From the NCBI GenBank assembly GCA_021794855.1, contig JAJYPZ010000043.1:1-7780 (forward strand): a DNA stretch of 7,780 nucleotides, given 5' to 3'. The DNA comes from Pseudomonadota bacterium (GTDB taxonomy: Bacteria > Pseudomonadota > Gammaproteobacteria > Burkholderiales > Sulfuriferulaceae). Position 1 is the first letter of the stretch. Each line of letters opens with the position of its first letter. The notes under the pieces are model-generated. The model was not told the origin of the DNA and did not search any database. It was given only the letters and a program-made list of their open reading frames with translations. The position numbers and the translations under genes were made by a program. Shown piece by piece: positions 6,968-7,780 of the stretch.

Positions 6968-7780
6968 GTGGACGACCAGCTAGTAAACGCTTACTTATCA
7001 CATCTTGCTTCGGAACGCGGCCTGGCGGCCCATACCATCAGCAATTATGCACGCGATTTACGTATTTTACTGCAGAAGAGCCATGCTTCGTCGCTGGCCG
7101 AATTGCGAGCGCACGACATTCGACGTTTCATAGCCGGATTACACGCCGGAGGATTATCGGGCAAAAGTCTGGCGCGCGTCTTATCGGCCTGGCGCAGCTT
7201 TTATCGTTACCTCAATCAGCGCCACGACTATGCGCACAATCCCTGCGATTCATTGCATGCGCCCAAACACGCCCGAGCGTTGCCGCACAGCCTGTCGGTC
7301 GAGCAAACCCTGCAGCTTCTTGACGCAACAGTTCCTGCAGATCCTTTGAACGCACGGGATAACGCGATATTCGAGCTGTTTTATTCATCGGGGCTACGTT
7401 TGTCGGAACTCGCTACGCTAACCCTGACGCAACTGGATCTGGCGAACGGCGAGGTAAGCGTCATCGGCAAAGGCAATAAAACGCGTATCGTCCCGGTAGG
7501 CAAAACAGCCGTCGGTGCACTCCGGAATTGGCTTGCATTACGCGATAACAAAGGTTTGTATCTGTTTCCGGGGCGAGCCGGCAACCGGCACTTGAGCCAG
7601 CGTGCCATCGAATTGCGTCTGGAGCGCCGCGCCCGGCAAGCCGGTCTGGACGCCACCGTTCATCCGCATGTCCTGCGCCATGCGTTTGCTTCGCACCTGT
7701 TGCAATCGTCGGGAGATTTACGCGCCGTGCAGGAATTGCTCGGTCATGCGAGTATCAGTTCCACCCAGATTTATACCCGT
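6968..7780 (+). CDS. xerC: Site-specific tyrosine recombinase XerC, 3' end cut by window edge
   Basis: Tyrosine recombinase that acts with XerD at dif to resolve chromosome dimers at division. 271 codons are open to the window end, against about 300 in the family, so roughly 25-30 residues are missing. The N-terminal SAM-like DNA-binding domain (about 1-85) includes YLSHLASERGLAAHTISNY. All six catalytic residues are visible: Arg144 (SGLRLSEL), Lys168 (IGKGNK), His234 and Arg237 (HPHVLRH), His260 (LLGHASI) and the nucleophile Tyr269 (IYTR), with spacing matching E. coli XerC. The GTG at 6968 is the first possible start after an in-frame TAA and has no clear ribosome site. XerD is the main alternative, but the dapF-DUF484 context and the SGLRLSEL/IYTR wording favour XerC. 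Confidence 0.95.
   Translation, partial: MDDQLVNAYLSHLASERGLAAHTISNYARDLRILLQKSHASSLAELRAHDIRRFIAGLHAGGLSGKSLARVLSAWRSFYRYLNQRHDYAHNPCDSLHAPKHARALPHSLSVEQTLQLLDATVPADPLNARDNAIFELFYSSGLRLSELATLTLTQLDLANGEVSVIGKGNKTRIVPVGKTAVGALRNWLALRDNKGLYLFPGRAGNRHLSQRAIELRLERRARQAGLDATVHPHVLRHAFASHLLQSSGDLRAVQELLGHASISSTQIYTR

Overview
The window reads as a continuous, gene-dense piece of chromosome from a betaproteobacterium, possibly of the Nitrosomonadales type. This rests on the gene order, an S-adenosylhomocysteine (SAH) riboswitch in front of ahcY, a pair of LpxL-type acyltransferases beside metK, and the dapF - DUF484 - xerC order. Genus-level placement is not supported. I see no mobile element, CRISPR array, tRNA or rRNA. 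All eight reading frames are intact; metF and xerC run off the two ends of the window.

Left half, minus strand (positions 1-3654): metK, then an SAH riboswitch, then ahcY, then metF. Together these form most of the activated-methyl cycle. MetK makes S-adenosylmethionine (SAM), methyltransferases turn it into SAH, AhcY splits the inhibitory SAH into adenosine and homocysteine, and MetF makes the 5-methyl-THF used to remethylate homocysteine. The riboswitch (about 2447-2356) matches the known SAH class stem by stem. The 3' strand of its pseudoknot is also perfectly complementary, over 11 bases, to the ahcY start codon and the next codons. A second short helix can mask the ribosome binding site. 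This gives a readable ON-switch model: without SAH the start is closed, and with SAH the pseudoknot takes back the strand and opens it.

Middle (3655-3719): a 65-base divergent intergenic region between metK and the rightward cluster, holding a 15-base interrupted palindrome. There is no room for a SAM riboswitch in front of metK.

Right half, plus strand (3720-7780): two tandem lipid A-type acyltransferase genes joined by an ATGA stop/start overlap, then dapF (lysine and peptidoglycan precursor), a DUF484 gene of unknown function, and xerC (chromosome dimer resolution). Gaps are -4, 11, 7 and 18 bases, so this looks like one transcription unit linking envelope synthesis with chromosome resolution.

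I did not find a wholly new system. The points most worth a second look are the expression platform of the riboswitch, the divergent-promoter palindrome, and the hairpin that buries a GGAGG sequence between the two acyltransferase genes.
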